Assembly (NCBI RefSeq): GCF_013459645.1
Contig: NZ_CP054863.1
Coordinates: 62,001-126,000 of the forward strand
DNA length: 64,000 bases
Direction: 5' to 3'
From: Martelella sp. NC20
Lineage (GTDB): Bacteria; Pseudomonadota; Alphaproteobacteria; Rhizobiales; Rhizobiaceae
Shown piece by piece: positions 44,077 through 52,101 of the stretch. Below the pieces are notes generated by a model, which saw nothing but the letters and a program-made list of their open reading frames with translations, ran no database searches and was not told where the DNA came from. Numbering within the stretch: the first letter of the stretch is position 1; every line of letters starts with the position of its first letter. The translations under genes and the position numbers were made by a program.

Positions 44077-44397
44077 TTAGCTCCAGGGGATCACGGTCAG
44101 CAGGTCATCGTCGTCTTGGCCGGGAAATTTGCCGAGGTTTGCACGGAAGGCCCGGCTCGGGGTCGCAGCAGTCAGCTGCAGGTACTCTTCGCCGTTCTGG
44201 TTCGTCTGACGCCAGATGCCGCCAACCTCGATCTTCCGGCCTCGCGGGGACACGCCATACAAGCGGTAGACAGGCGCTTTCGGGTTCGTGCTGTTGAGCT
44301 CTTCGCCGGTGATGTCGAAGTCGAAGTCCAGCGCGGCGATGTTGCCTTCCAAAGTGCCGTTGTCGTTGAAGCGGATGAAGTTGATCAGGTCTGCCAT
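44077..44397 (-). CDS. DUF736-family protein
   Basis: A 106-residue protein of the DUF736 family, common on plasmids and genomic islands of Rhizobiales and other alphaproteobacteria: FIRFNDNGTLEGNIAALDFD, NPKAPVYRLYGVSPRGRKIEVG, and GEEYLQLTAATPSRAFRANLG. The function is unknown, but its presence usually marks conjugative elements. The ATG at 44397 gives the usual family start. A terminator hairpin follows. Confidence 0.85.
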   Translation of the reverse strand: MADLINFIRFNDNGTLEGNIAALDFDFDITGEELNSTNPKAPVYRLYGVSPRGRKIEVGGIWRQTNQNGEEYLQLTAATPSRAFRANLGKFPGQDDDDLLTVIPWS

Positions 44398-44765
44398 TGG
44401 TATGTCTCCGTTGTTTGATCGAATTGACAGGGACGCCAGGAAGGACCGGAAAAGGATGACTGCACCCTTCGGGGCCGCAGCGAAGCGAAGGACGGCGGAG
44501 AACACAAAAAGACGGAGGGTTTGCCGAAGGCGGAAACCGTCTTTTTTGGGCGGGGACGTTGCTGACAGACACCGGGCCTTACAGTCCCATCGTCAATTGA
44601 TCCCAACAACAACGGCGAGACAGTCCTACGCCATGGCAGTTTGCATCAGCTTTGCGCAAAAAGCGCCGCAACTGGAAAGAAAACAGTCCGGATGGACAAC
44701 GAAGCAGGGGGCGTGTCTATCAAAGCCCAATCGAAAGCACTCTCTCCATGTAGGGTTCGCAGCGA
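44398..44765. other. intergenic region upstream of DUF736
   Basis: Besides the hairpin at 44506-44547 this stretch shows no supportable gene. It must contain the DUF736 promoter and the junction between the plasmid-maintenance block and the IS256/phn region. Confidence 0.4.
44506..44547. terminator. bidirectional rho-independent terminator
   Basis: A5-GACGG at the left and ACCGTC-T6 at the right frame a hairpin with an inner GCC-GAA-GGC stem-loop. With A-rich and T-rich flanks it can end transcription on either strand. Confidence 0.65.
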
Positions 44766-44905
44766 TCATCGAAAATCCCGCGTCTTCACGTTGATCTCAT
44801 CGATATGCCCATACGGGTCGAACATATCGCGCGGCTTCGGCATCCCGCGCGGATCAGGCGCCGGCGATCCATGATGAAACTCGTCGCCCCGGCCGCGCGG
44901 AAGCG
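44766..44905 (-). pseudogene. 3' remnant of an unidentified gene
   Basis: An open frame ends at TGA 44766-44768 with a coding-like tail GMPKPRDMFDPYGHIDEINV followed by KTRDFR. Upstream it runs into the IS256 remnant, so the 5' part was probably removed. I cannot name the family. Confidence 0.35.
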
Positions 44906-45488
44906 GAAAGGCCGTATCCCGGCTGCCGACGCTTGGAAACGGAGGATTTGGAAATCCCCGTCATGCCCATGGCCTGCACCAGCTCATCGACCTTGCGCGT
45001 CGAAACGCCGTTGATCCAGGCCTCCTGGATGACGGCCACCAGTGCCTTCTCCACCATCTTCCTTGGCTCCAGGAAGCCGGGAAAGTAGGCTCCCTGCCGC
45101 ATCTTCGGTATCTTCAGGTTGAGCGTGCCGAGCCGGGTGTCGAGGGAGCGGTCGCGGTAGCCGTTGCGCCAGGTCTGGCGGCCATCGCCACGTTCATAGC
45201 GCCCAGCGCCGATCAGGCCATCCACGTCGGCCTCCATGATCAGTTGCAGCACGCTTTCGGCAATGGCCCGCAGGAAATCGCTGTCGCCGCTCTTCGCGGC
45301 AAGCTCGGAAAGAGCTAATCTGTCGTCGGTCATCGGGGTTCCTTTCGGCTGGTTGAAGTCTTGCAACTCCACCTTCTCCGACAGGCCCGGTGCCCACCTT
45401 GCGCTCAACGAATACGGCAGCTCATTCTCCACCGCCGATTCCGCCTCAATGCGCCTCCGAAATTACACCACGTGCGCGGACGCTACCC
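44906..45488 (-). mobile_element. truncated IS256-family element
   Basis: The right end carries GTGCGCGGACGCTACCC (45472-45488), the terminal repeat form of IS256-family elements, and a transposase 5' part follows on the minus strand. The other end is missing: transposase homology stops near 44950. The inner boundary is approximate. The element lies directly against the end of phnL. Confidence 0.7.
44950..45333 (-). pseudogene. IS256-type transposase, N-terminal fragment
   Basis: The fragment starts at ATG 45333 with AGGAA upstream and covers about 128 residues: MTDDRLALSELAAKSGDSDF, LMEADVDGLIGAGRYERGDG-like start region, WRNGYRDRSLDTRLGTLNLK, PRKMVEKALVAVIQEAWING and VSTRKVDELVQAMGMTGISK. 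After SSVSKR the sequence leaves the family, so the catalytic DDE part is lost. The frame stays open to 44854. Confidence 0.85.
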
Positions 45489-46134
45489 TTTTGTTAGATC
45501 CAGTGAGATCGCTGTCCTTGCCGTTGGGATGCCGTCCTCGGTTTGGTGCACGCCGATGAGCGACGCGGTGCCCGCTCTCGCCAAGTCCGATAGGAAAGAC
45601 CAAATGATGGGGGTGCAGCGGTCGATCGAGCGAGGCGAAGGGCTCATCGAGTAGAAGTATTCGCGGTCGCCGCAAGGCGGCGAGCGCGATGTTGAGACGT
45701 TGCTTCTCTCCACCGGACCAGGTCACGGCAGGCAGGTCCCAGATATGTGGCGGCAGCGCCAACTGCTCAAAGAGCCCTTCTATTTCGGTGAGGCAAGTGC
45801 CGGGCGCGGCCATCTCTCGGGCAAGGTCGAGTCCGGACTTGCCCGGAATAGCTGTCAGAAACTGCGTGCAATAGCCAATGGTCGAACGCCTGATCGAGAT
45901 CAGTTCCACCACGGAAAGGGTGAGAAGATCGCGCCGCCACCCGCCGGTATCCAGGATCGCCGTGCCCGCGCTCGCCACGCGAGTACCGTAGATAAGGTCC
46001 AGCAGCGTCGATTTTCCCGAGCCCGAGCCGCCGACGACCAGTCCCACCTCGCCCGCCGTCAGCGTGAAGGTCGCCGGGCCGATTGTCCGGTCGCCATAAC
46101 GTTTCGCAAGGCCTTCGACACACAGGATCGTCAT
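45483..46134 (-). pseudogene. phnL: phnL, frameshifted and truncated at the 3' end
   Basis: PhnL-type ABC ATPase of the C-P lyase system: VVGGSGSGKSTLLDL (Walker A), VTWSGGEKQRLNIA (signature) and RILLLDEPFASLD (Walker B). Just after LDR, near 45620, one extra C shifts the frame; the original reading continues as CTPIIWSFLSDLARAGTASL then IGVHQTEDGIPTA and ends SLDLTKG at 45483. The annotated-frame product would instead end in unrelated residues at 45463. The last codons run into the IS256 end, so the native C-terminus is also missing about 10 residues. A sequencing error could explain the shift but not the IS truncation. Confidence 0.8.
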
Positions 46135-46142
46135 TCGAACAC

Positions 46143-46910
46143 TCAAATCATCGACGCGACGAGATCGCGACTTGCTGGATGGCAGGGATCGGCAACCAAT
46201 CGGTCCGGCGGCGCTTCCTCGACGATCCGCCCCTCGTGCAGAACGATGACGCGGTGCGCGAGGAGTCGGGCTATGCGCAAGTCGTGGGTCACGAGCAGCA
46301 TCGCCACGCCCGTCCGGCGCTGGAGTTCGGACAAGAGCCTCAGGAGCCGCGCCTGGGCGGACGTGTCGAGGCCCGTCGTCGGTTCGTCCAGGAGCAGGAT
46401 GTCCGGCTCGTGCACGAGCGCGCGAGCGATTTGCAGCCGCTGCTGCTTGCCGCCGGAAAAGGCGCCTGGCAGGTCCCGCATCCGCGCTTCATCAAGGTCC
46501 AGTGCCCCAAACCAGTGCCGTGCAGCCTCCAAGGCCCGGCCGAAGTGGCGTTCGCCATTGTCGAAGAGCGTCTGGGCGATGTTGGCGGCAGCGCTCGCGG
46601 CCAGGTCGAGCGTCTCGCGGGCATCCTGTGCGACGAAGCCGAACCGCCGGCGGCGGAGCGGGACGAGGGCCTGCTCCGGCAGATCGTAGAGAGACAGCGG
46701 CGTCCCGTCATCGACGGAGAGCAGGACCTGACCCTTCGTCGGAGGCAGGCATCCGGCCGCCGTGCGCAGCATTGTCGACTTTCCCGCGCCGGATTTTCCA
46801 ACGAGACAAAGAACCTCGCCTGGATAGAGCGAAAGCGAAGCACCTCGCACGATGCGCCCGCCGAAGGAGATATGGTCAAGCGTCAGGAGGGGCTGCGGTA
46901 GGTCAGGCAC
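46143..46910 (-). CDS. phnK: C-P lyase ABC-type ATPase PhnK
   Basis: A 255-residue ABC ATPase, close to E. coli PhnK (252). LVGKSGAGKSTML is Walker A, FSGGKQQRLQIARAL the signature and ILLLDEPTTGLD Walker B. PhnK binds the PhnGHIJ core and helps turnover rather than transport. The GTG at 46910 is chosen: it has GAGGA 8 bases upstream and lies in the junction GTGCCTGA with the phnJ stop, the same junction used at phnG. An ATG at 46937 would add 9 residues. Confidence 0.9.
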   Translation of the reverse strand: MPDLPQPLLTLDHISFGGRIVRGASLSLYPGEVLCLVGKSGAGKSTMLRTAAGCLPPTKGQVLLSVDDGTPLSLYDLPEQALVPLRRRRFGFVAQDARETLDLAASAAANIAQTLFDNGERHFGRALEAARHWFGALDLDEARMRDLPGAFSGGKQQRLQIARALVHEPDILLLDEPTTGLDTSAQARLLRLLSELQRRTGVAMLLVTHDLRIARLLAHRVIVLHEGRIVEEAPPDRLVADPCHPASRDLVASMI

Positions 46911-47748
46911 TGGCGGCTTCCTCCGCACGCTCGGCACAGCATTCCGTGTCGGAGCAGACCCATTCGCTCGTTCCGTCGTCCTTGAGGAGAAGGTGGTCGA
47001 GATGGCTCGTGGCGCACCCGCATATCACGCATTGCCGTCCGTCCGAGGGATGACTGGTGTTAAAGGGAACGTCCTCGAAGGCGATGCTTTCCACGCGCGT
47101 ATAGGGTGGCAGCGCATAGAGTCGGCGTTCGCGTGCCGCGCCGAAGATCTGGATGGCCGGTGAATTGTCGAGGCGGACATTGTCGCGCTTGGGGATAGGA
47201 GAAGGTGACATCAGATAGCGACCTTCCACCATGACGGGATAGTCATAGCCGGGCTGGGCGACGCTTCCGCTTCCCGCCCTCTCCTCGAAGAGCCGCGTAT
47301 AGACCCGACCGTAGTCAGATGCCGCGTGCATGCGGGCCGCCTCGCCGGCTGAATTGACGAAGGCGCGCAGCGGGTCCGGCCGCGGCACCTGGTAGACGAC
47401 GACCTGTCCCTCTGCGAGCATCGCCTCGGGCACGCGCTGGCGGACCTGGATCAGCGTTGCCTCACGGGTCCGGGTCGTGGTGGCAACGAAGGCGGTGCGC
47501 GTGAAGAAGGCGCGGATATTGACGGCATTCACGGTCTCGTCGGAGCCGTGGTCGGTCACTTTCAGACGGTCGTCTGCACCGATGAGGCTTGCGGTCACGA
47601 CCATGCCGCCAACACCCCAACCATAGGCGATCGGCATTTCCGGCGCGATGAAGGGCACCTGGTAACCGGGAACGGCTAGTGCCTTCAGAATGGTACGACG
47701 GACGGAGCGTTTGCTGTCTTCATCGAGATAGGCGAAGGTCTCAGTCAT
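46903..47748 (-). CDS. phnJ: carbon-phosphorus lyase PhnJ
   Basis: A 281-residue radical-SAM enzyme that cleaves the C-P bond. The four conserved cysteines C240-x2-C243-x21-C265-x5-C271 match the spacing of E. coli PhnJ (241, 244, 266, 272), and GYQVPFIAPEMPIAYGWGVGG at the N-terminal part is the family signature (split here as GYQVPFIAPEMPI and AYGWGVGG). The start at 47748 overlaps phnI by 8 bases. All catalytic residues I can check are present, so this gene looks functional. Confidence 0.95.
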   Translation of the reverse strand: MTETFAYLDEDSKRSVRRTILKALAVPGYQVPFIAPEMPIAYGWGVGGMVVTASLIGADDRLKVTDHGSDETVNAVNIRAFFTRTAFVATTTRTREATLIQVRQRVPEAMLAEGQVVVYQVPRPDPLRAFVNSAGEAARMHAASDYGRVYTRLFEERAGSGSVAQPGYDYPVMVEGRYLMSPSPIPKRDNVRLDNSPAIQIFGAARERRLYALPPYTRVESIAFEDVPFNTSHPSDGRQCVICGCATSHLDHLLLKDDGTSEWVCSDTECCAERAEEAASA

Positions 47749-48754
47749 CGTCGGCAAGCCTCCGGATCGTTTCGAGATCGGCCTGGAAATCGGAGTAGTG
47801 CGGCAGCTTGAGATGCGAGACGTAGCCGCTCGCCTCGACCCCGTCGCCATGCGTCAGCACCAGGTCCGGGTCGAGCCCAGATTTCATCGCCTGATCGACT
47901 GTCGCCATCGCCACGGCCTTGCGCTCGTTGGCGCCGAAGGCAACGCCGAAGCCCGGGGACAGATGCGATTGCCGCCCGTCGAGTACCGGGGCCACCATGC
48001 GGCAGGCCGTCACCTCGATATCGCCGACAGAGACGGTGAGGCCGAGCTCCTCCAACTCGACGAAAACCTCGACTTCCCCTGCGGAAAGCTCCTCGACATA
48101 GGGATGGGACGCGCCGGCGGTGCGAAGGCGCGTATAGGCAATGCCCGTCAAGAAGCCTTCCTCGCCCCGCACCAGATGGCCGAGCGTTTCGGATGCACCG
48201 TAGGGAGGACGCAGCGGCACCCGCGTGATGTCGACCGGCGCCTCCTCCCGCTCCTGACTCTCCCCGGGAAGGCGATCGCGGCAGCGGGATGAGGAAGGCG
48301 CGCATGGAGTGCTCGCAACCTCCTCGGGAAGAGGAAAAAAAGCCGCCTCCTCCATGAGCGAGAAATCGAGCAGCCGGTGGGTATAGTCGTAGGTCGCCCC
48401 CAGAATCTGGCCGCCCGGCAGTTCCTTCACCGCGGCTGAGATATGCCGGTCGTGACGGATGGCCGAAAAGTCGATAGGCGCGCTATGGCCCATACGCCGC
48501 AAGGTCGCACGATGGGCGCGCAGCAGGAACGTCGCCTCTGCCACGTCGCCCTGTGCCTGTTTAAGCGCAAGGGCTGCGAGGTCCCGATCGTAAAGCGCAC
48601 CTTCGGTCATAACCCTGTCCACTGCACCGCGCATCTGCTCACCTATCTGGGCAACCGTGAGCTCCGGCACGGAGGGATCACCCCGACGCCTGCGCGCCAG
48701 CGCATCAAGACTTGCAGCGATAGCGGCCTCGCCGCCCTTAACGGGAACGTACAT
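47741..48754 (-). CDS. phnI: C-P lyase nucleosidase subunit PhnI
   Basis: A 337-residue subunit of the PhnGHIJ core. MYVPVKGGEAAIAASLDALA at the start and RRRRGDPSVPELTVAQIGEQ, GYVSHLKLPHYSDFQADLE at the end are conserved. PhnI exchanges the adenine of ATP for the phosphonate with PhnG, H and L. It overlaps phnH by 17 bases and phnJ by 8. Confidence 0.95.
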   Translation of the reverse strand: MYVPVKGGEAAIAASLDALARRRRGDPSVPELTVAQIGEQMRGAVDRVMTEGALYDRDLAALALKQAQGDVAEATFLLRAHRATLRRMGHSAPIDFSAIRHDRHISAAVKELPGGQILGATYDYTHRLLDFSLMEEAAFFPLPEEVASTPCAPSSSRCRDRLPGESQEREEAPVDITRVPLRPPYGASETLGHLVRGEEGFLTGIAYTRLRTAGASHPYVEELSAGEVEVFVELEELGLTVSVGDIEVTACRMVAPVLDGRQSHLSPGFGVAFGANERKAVAMATVDQAMKSGLDPDLVLTHGDGVEASGYVSHLKLPHYSDFQADLETIRRLADDD

Positions 48755-49313
48755 CGGATATCTCCAGCCTCACGCTACGGGGAAGGCAGGCGCACCAATC
48801 TCCCGCCGTCAGGATGAGGTCGACGCCGAGCGGATAGGCAGCGTTGTTGCACGTCCATTGCGCGAGAAACGTCGCCGGCAGGCCAAGGGGGGCGAGGGTC
48901 CGACCCCCGGGTCCGATTCCCGGCCCCGAAAGGTTGAGCGCCGCACCGCCCGAAAGGCCCGTGACCTCCGCAATGACCGTGGCGGAAAGATGCGGGTCGG
49001 CCGGGCTTCCCTTCGGAAAGATATCGATCCGATCCAGCATCTCGCCACGACAGAGGGCAAAGGTGCAGGACTTTCTATCCACCATCGGCCACCGCGCCGC
49101 GATTGCGCGATCCCGAATATCCACGAAGCTTTCGTCGATCCAGAGCGGTGTCGTAGTGTCGGCCAATGTTGACAGAACGACCGCGTGCGCCGCCTTGCCT
49201 TCAGCAAGGACCACGACTTTGCCGGGGTAGGAGAAGGCTTCCAGAAGCCGGCGGAATACGCGCTGGTCCTCGTGGATACGATCCGTGCCTCGCCGGTCGA
49301 TCTCGATTTTCAC
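48738..49313 (-). CDS. phnH: C-P lyase subunit PhnH
   Basis: A 191-residue subunit (E. coli 194). HEDQRVFRRLLEAFSYPGKV at the N-terminus and GPGIGPGGRTLAPLGLPATF in the C-terminal half are family motifs. PhnH is a PLP-transferase-like fold without cofactor in the GHIJ core. The GTG at 49313 overlaps the phnG stop as GTGA. Confidence 0.9.
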   Translation of the reverse strand: MKIEIDRRGTDRIHEDQRVFRRLLEAFSYPGKVVVLAEGKAAHAVVLSTLADTTTPLWIDESFVDIRDRAIAARWPMVDRKSCTFALCRGEMLDRIDIFPKGSPADPHLSATVIAEVTGLSGGAALNLSGPGIGPGGRTLAPLGLPATFLAQWTCNNAAYPLGVDLILTAGDWCACLPRSVRLEISDVRSR

Positions 49314-49771
49314 GGTGCACTTCCTTGTCTCGCCGCGGTGAAGAAATGCGCCGCCGTCTTCTGCGCCTCCTCGGCCTTGCGGCATCGCCGCGCCATGATG
49401 GCGTCTTCGGCCGGCTGCAGCAGCTCCAATGCGAGCAGGGCGTGCGACTGCGGATCCTGCAGCAGCGCGTCGAAGAAGGCGGCGAGTTCAGCCCGCTCCG
49501 GATCGCGGCCGAGCACCACGGCATAACCGCGCCGACCGTCGATCTCCACGATGCAGCGCGTCATGGTCGCCTCGCCGAGATGGAAGGGCGTTCCCGTCAC
49601 GGGCGCTTTCGCACACAACTGAAGAAGGCCGACCTCCGGTCCGACAAACCGGCGCGCCGCATGGCGCTGCCGGCTGCCGTCGAAGGCCGATCTCAAGAGG
49701 TCGATAGGGGCGCGGGCAAGCACCCCCATCCATTCACGACGCCCGCCCTCGGTGGAACAGTGCTCAGGCAC
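49310..49771 (-). CDS. phnG: C-P lyase subunit PhnG
   Basis: A 153-residue subunit (E. coli 150). REWMGVLARAPIDLL near the N-terminus matches the conserved WMSVLA region; GTPFHLGEATMTRCIVEIDG and GYAVVLGRDPERAELAAFFD follow. GTG 49771 is preferred over ATGs at 49789 and 49795 because it has AAGG 7 bases upstream, gives the normal length, and forms GTGCCTGA with the stop of the preceding gene. Confidence 0.9.
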   Translation of the reverse strand: MPEHCSTEGGRREWMGVLARAPIDLLRSAFDGSRQRHAARRFVGPEVGLLQLCAKAPVTGTPFHLGEATMTRCIVEIDGRRGYAVVLGRDPERAELAAFFDALLQDPQSHALLALELLQPAEDAIMARRCRKAEEAQKTAAHFFTAARQGSAP

Positions 49772-50279
49772 GGCTGACCTTGGCGTCATAGACATCCTCG
49801 GGAGAGAGTGGCACCAGACGATCACCCATTTCGCGCTTCAACGCGGCAAGCTGTATCTCGTCTTCGGCTGTCCTGTCCTCCTTGCGAGCCAGCGTGATAA
49901 ACTCGGGGCGGACATGGCCGGGACGGATCGTCACCTCAACGACGGTACCCCGATAGGTGAAGCGGAAGTAGTATTTGCCCTTGGGGCTTTCCTCGATGCC
50001 ATCCCAACCGAGCGACCGGTCAACCGTGTAGCGGTCGTCCGTCAGGGCGCGCGTGACGAATTCGATGGCGTCGCGGCCGCCGGGGCCGGGAAACGCCGTA
50101 TCGATGCGCACCTCGCGGCGCTCGATCGGCCGGCCCTCGTCGAGCAGCGGAAAGGCGCGTTGCATCACTTTCAGGCCATGCGCCACGCCGCCCGGAAAGG
50201 TGGTGCCGTGATAGTTCAGTAGTTCGGCAAAGCTGACGGTGAAGGTTTCGCCGTTTTCGAGATAGGTGATCGTGTCCAA
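49764..50279 (-). CDS. FmdE-like protein between importer and C-P lyase genes
   Basis: A 171-residue soluble protein. LLNYHGTTFPGGVAHGLKVM (about residues 18-37) resembles the FHGHxCPG-x-A-x-G start of the FmdE family (formylmethanofuran dehydrogenase subunit E domain), and RDAIEFVTRALTDDRYTV plus GKYYFRFTYRGTVVEVTI fit the rest of that fold. The family's metal-binding Cys is Phe here. The TTG at 50279 is chosen because AGGAG stands 6 bases upstream. It lies 20 bases after the importer ATPase and is coupled to phnG. Function is unknown; a ligand- or metal-handling role for the imported substrate is inferred. Confidence 0.55.
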   Translation of the reverse strand: MDTITYLENGETFTVSFAELLNYHGTTFPGGVAHGLKVMQRAFPLLDEGRPIERREVRIDTAFPGPGGRDAIEFVTRALTDDRYTVDRSLGWDGIEESPKGKYYFRFTYRGTVVEVTIRPGHVRPEFITLARKEDRTAEDEIQLAALKREMGDRLVPLSPEDVYDAKVSRA

Positions 50280-50299
50280 GATTGGCTCCTGTCTTGCGG

Positions 50300-51052
50300 T
50301 TATGATGGAAGGGGCGCCGCCCCGAAGATCGGGGAAACGACATCTGGCCGGCCGGGGTCGGGAGTATGGCGGGCAAACGGCACGCCGTAGAGACGGGCGA
50401 GTTCTCCGTCCGTCATCATCGCGGAGGCTTGGCCATAGCGGACCTCGTCTCCGGCATGCATCATCAGCGCCCGGTCCGCAAGGAACAGGCCGTGCTGCGG
50501 ATGGTGGGTCGTAAAGATGATCGTATGGCCGCGCGCCTGCCGCAGGCGCATGAGGACTCCGAGCAGAAGGTCCTGATTGGCGAGGTCGAGCGAGGCGGCC
50601 GGCTCGTCGAGCACCAGTACTTTCGTTTCCGTCGCCAGCGCCCGGGCAAGCAGCACAACCTGCCGCTCGCCGCCGGAAAGCTGGCCGAAGGGCCGCCCGG
50701 CGAAACACTCGGCGCCCACGGCCGCGAGCGCGGAGAGCGCCGCCGCCTCGTCCTGCTTGCCCGGCAGGCCGAAAAGCCCGAGCCGCCCGGCCCGTCCCAT
50801 CGTCACGATATCGAGGCAGCGATGCTGCTCGCCGCCACTTTGCAACTGCGGCACATAGCCGACGAGCGCCGGCATGGTGCGCTCACCCTCGGTCAATGTC
50901 AGCGAACCGAGCAAGGTGCGCAGCAGCGTCGTCTTGCCCCGTCCGTTACGGCCGAGGATCGCCAGCACCTCACCCTCCGCCAGCTTGAAGCTGACATGGC
51001 GGAAGATCCAGCGCTCACCCCTTCGAAGGCCGGCATCCTTGAGTGTGATCAT
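50300..51052 (-). CDS. FecE/BtuD-type ABC importer ATPase
   Basis: A 250-residue ATPase: ILGRNGRGKTTLLRTL (Walker A), LSGGERQVVLLARAL (signature), KVLVLDEPAASLD (Walker B), TTHHPQHG (H loop). It starts at ATG 51052, overlapping the permease stop as ATGA. With the permease and binding protein it forms a type II importer for metal chelates or similar bulky ligands. Confidence 0.9.
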   Translation of the reverse strand: MITLKDAGLRRGERWIFRHVSFKLAEGEVLAILGRNGRGKTTLLRTLLGSLTLTEGERTMPALVGYVPQLQSGGEQHRCLDIVTMGRAGRLGLFGLPGKQDEAAALSALAAVGAECFAGRPFGQLSGGERQVVLLARALATETKVLVLDEPAASLDLANQDLLLGVLMRLRQARGHTIIFTTHHPQHGLFLADRALMMHAGDEVRYGQASAMMTDGELARLYGVPFARHTPDPGRPDVVSPIFGAAPLPS

Positions 51053-52101
51053 CGGGCAGGGCCTCCCTGCGTCTGGCGCGTGCACAGGAGATAGATGAAG
51101 ACGGGTGCGCCTATGACCGCCGTCAGGATACCGAGCGGCAGTTCCGCGCTCGTCACGGTGCGGGCGAGCGTATCGACCGTCACCATGAAGCTGGCGCCGA
51201 GCAGCGCCGCCGTACCGTGGAAGCGGCGATGGCTTTCGCCGACGAGCAGGCGCGCGGCATGGGGAATGACGAGGCCGACCCAGCCGATGACGCCGGAAAC
51301 CACAACGCAACCGCCGATGATCACCGAGATGACCGCAAAGACAAGCCAGCGCGAGAAGCCGACATTGACGCCGAAGGACCGCGCCTCCTCTTCCCCCATC
51401 GAGAGCACCGCGATGCGGAAACGCAGGCGATAGAGAAGCGCGATGGCGACGAGGATGACCGGACCATGCTCACCGACTTTTTGCCAGCTTGACGAGGAAA
51501 AGCTGCCCATCAGCCAGAAGACGATGGCGGGAAGCGAGGTCTCCGGATCGGCGACATATTGCGTGAGCGAGATCATGGCGGAAAACAATGCGTCTATGAC
51601 GATGCCGGCCAGGACGATGGAAAGGATCGAACGCCCTGCCATATGCGAAATCACCGCCACCAGGACCAGCGCCGTAAGCGCCGAGGCGAAGGTGGCCGCA
51701 AACAGCATCGCGGCACTGCCTCCGACGAGCAGGGTCAGCGTGCCGCCCAGTGCCGCGCCGGAGGAAAGACCCAGGACACGGGGCGAGACGAGCGGATTGC
51801 GAAAGAGCGCCTGCAGGGCCGCCCCGCAGAGCGCAAGTCCCGCTCCGACGATCGCTGCGAGCAGGATCCGCGGCAGGCGCACATTGATGAGTATGCGCTC
51901 TTCCATCGTTTCCGGTGCGGCCATGCTGGAAAGCCAGCGGCCGAGAATCTGCCATACGTCGGCAAGCGGTATGTGGAACCGCCCGGTGGCGGCGGAGACG
52001 AAAGCCGCCACCGCAAGGACAAGCACGAGCGACAGCCAGTGAAGGGCACCGCCAGCCGCCTGCCCGTTCGAAAGCCGGGCCTCGGTCAGGGCGGACGTCA
52101 T
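51049..52101 (-). CDS. FecCD/BtuC-type ABC importer permease
   Basis: A 350-residue, roughly ten-helix permease. VRLPRILLAAIVGAGLALCG and ALQALFRNPLVSPRVLGLSS plus GAALGG are the FecCD signatures, and GVIGWVGLVIPHAARLLVGES is the ATPase-contacting loop. It overlaps the binding protein gene by ATGA. No PhnE-type permease is present in this operon. Confidence 0.9.
   Translation of the reverse strand: MTSALTEARLSNGQAAGGALHWLSLVLVLAVAAFVSAATGRFHIPLADVWQILGRWLSSMAAPETMEERILINVRLPRILLAAIVGAGLALCGAALQALFRNPLVSPRVLGLSSGAALGGTLTLLVGGSAAMLFAATFASALTALVLVAVISHMAGRSILSIVLAGIVIDALFSAMISLTQYVADPETSLPAIVFWLMGSFSSSSWQKVGEHGPVILVAIALLYRLRFRIAVLSMGEEEARSFGVNVGFSRWLVFAVISVIIGGCVVVSGVIGWVGLVIPHAARLLVGESHRRFHGTAALLGASFMVTVDTLARTVTSAELPLGILTAVIGAPVFIYLLCTRQTQGGPAR

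Noticed and set aside
47749..47850. 34-residue N-terminal extension of PhnJ
   Set aside because: It lies inside phnI, is Arg/Ser-rich noise, and the PhnJ family starts at MTETFAYL.
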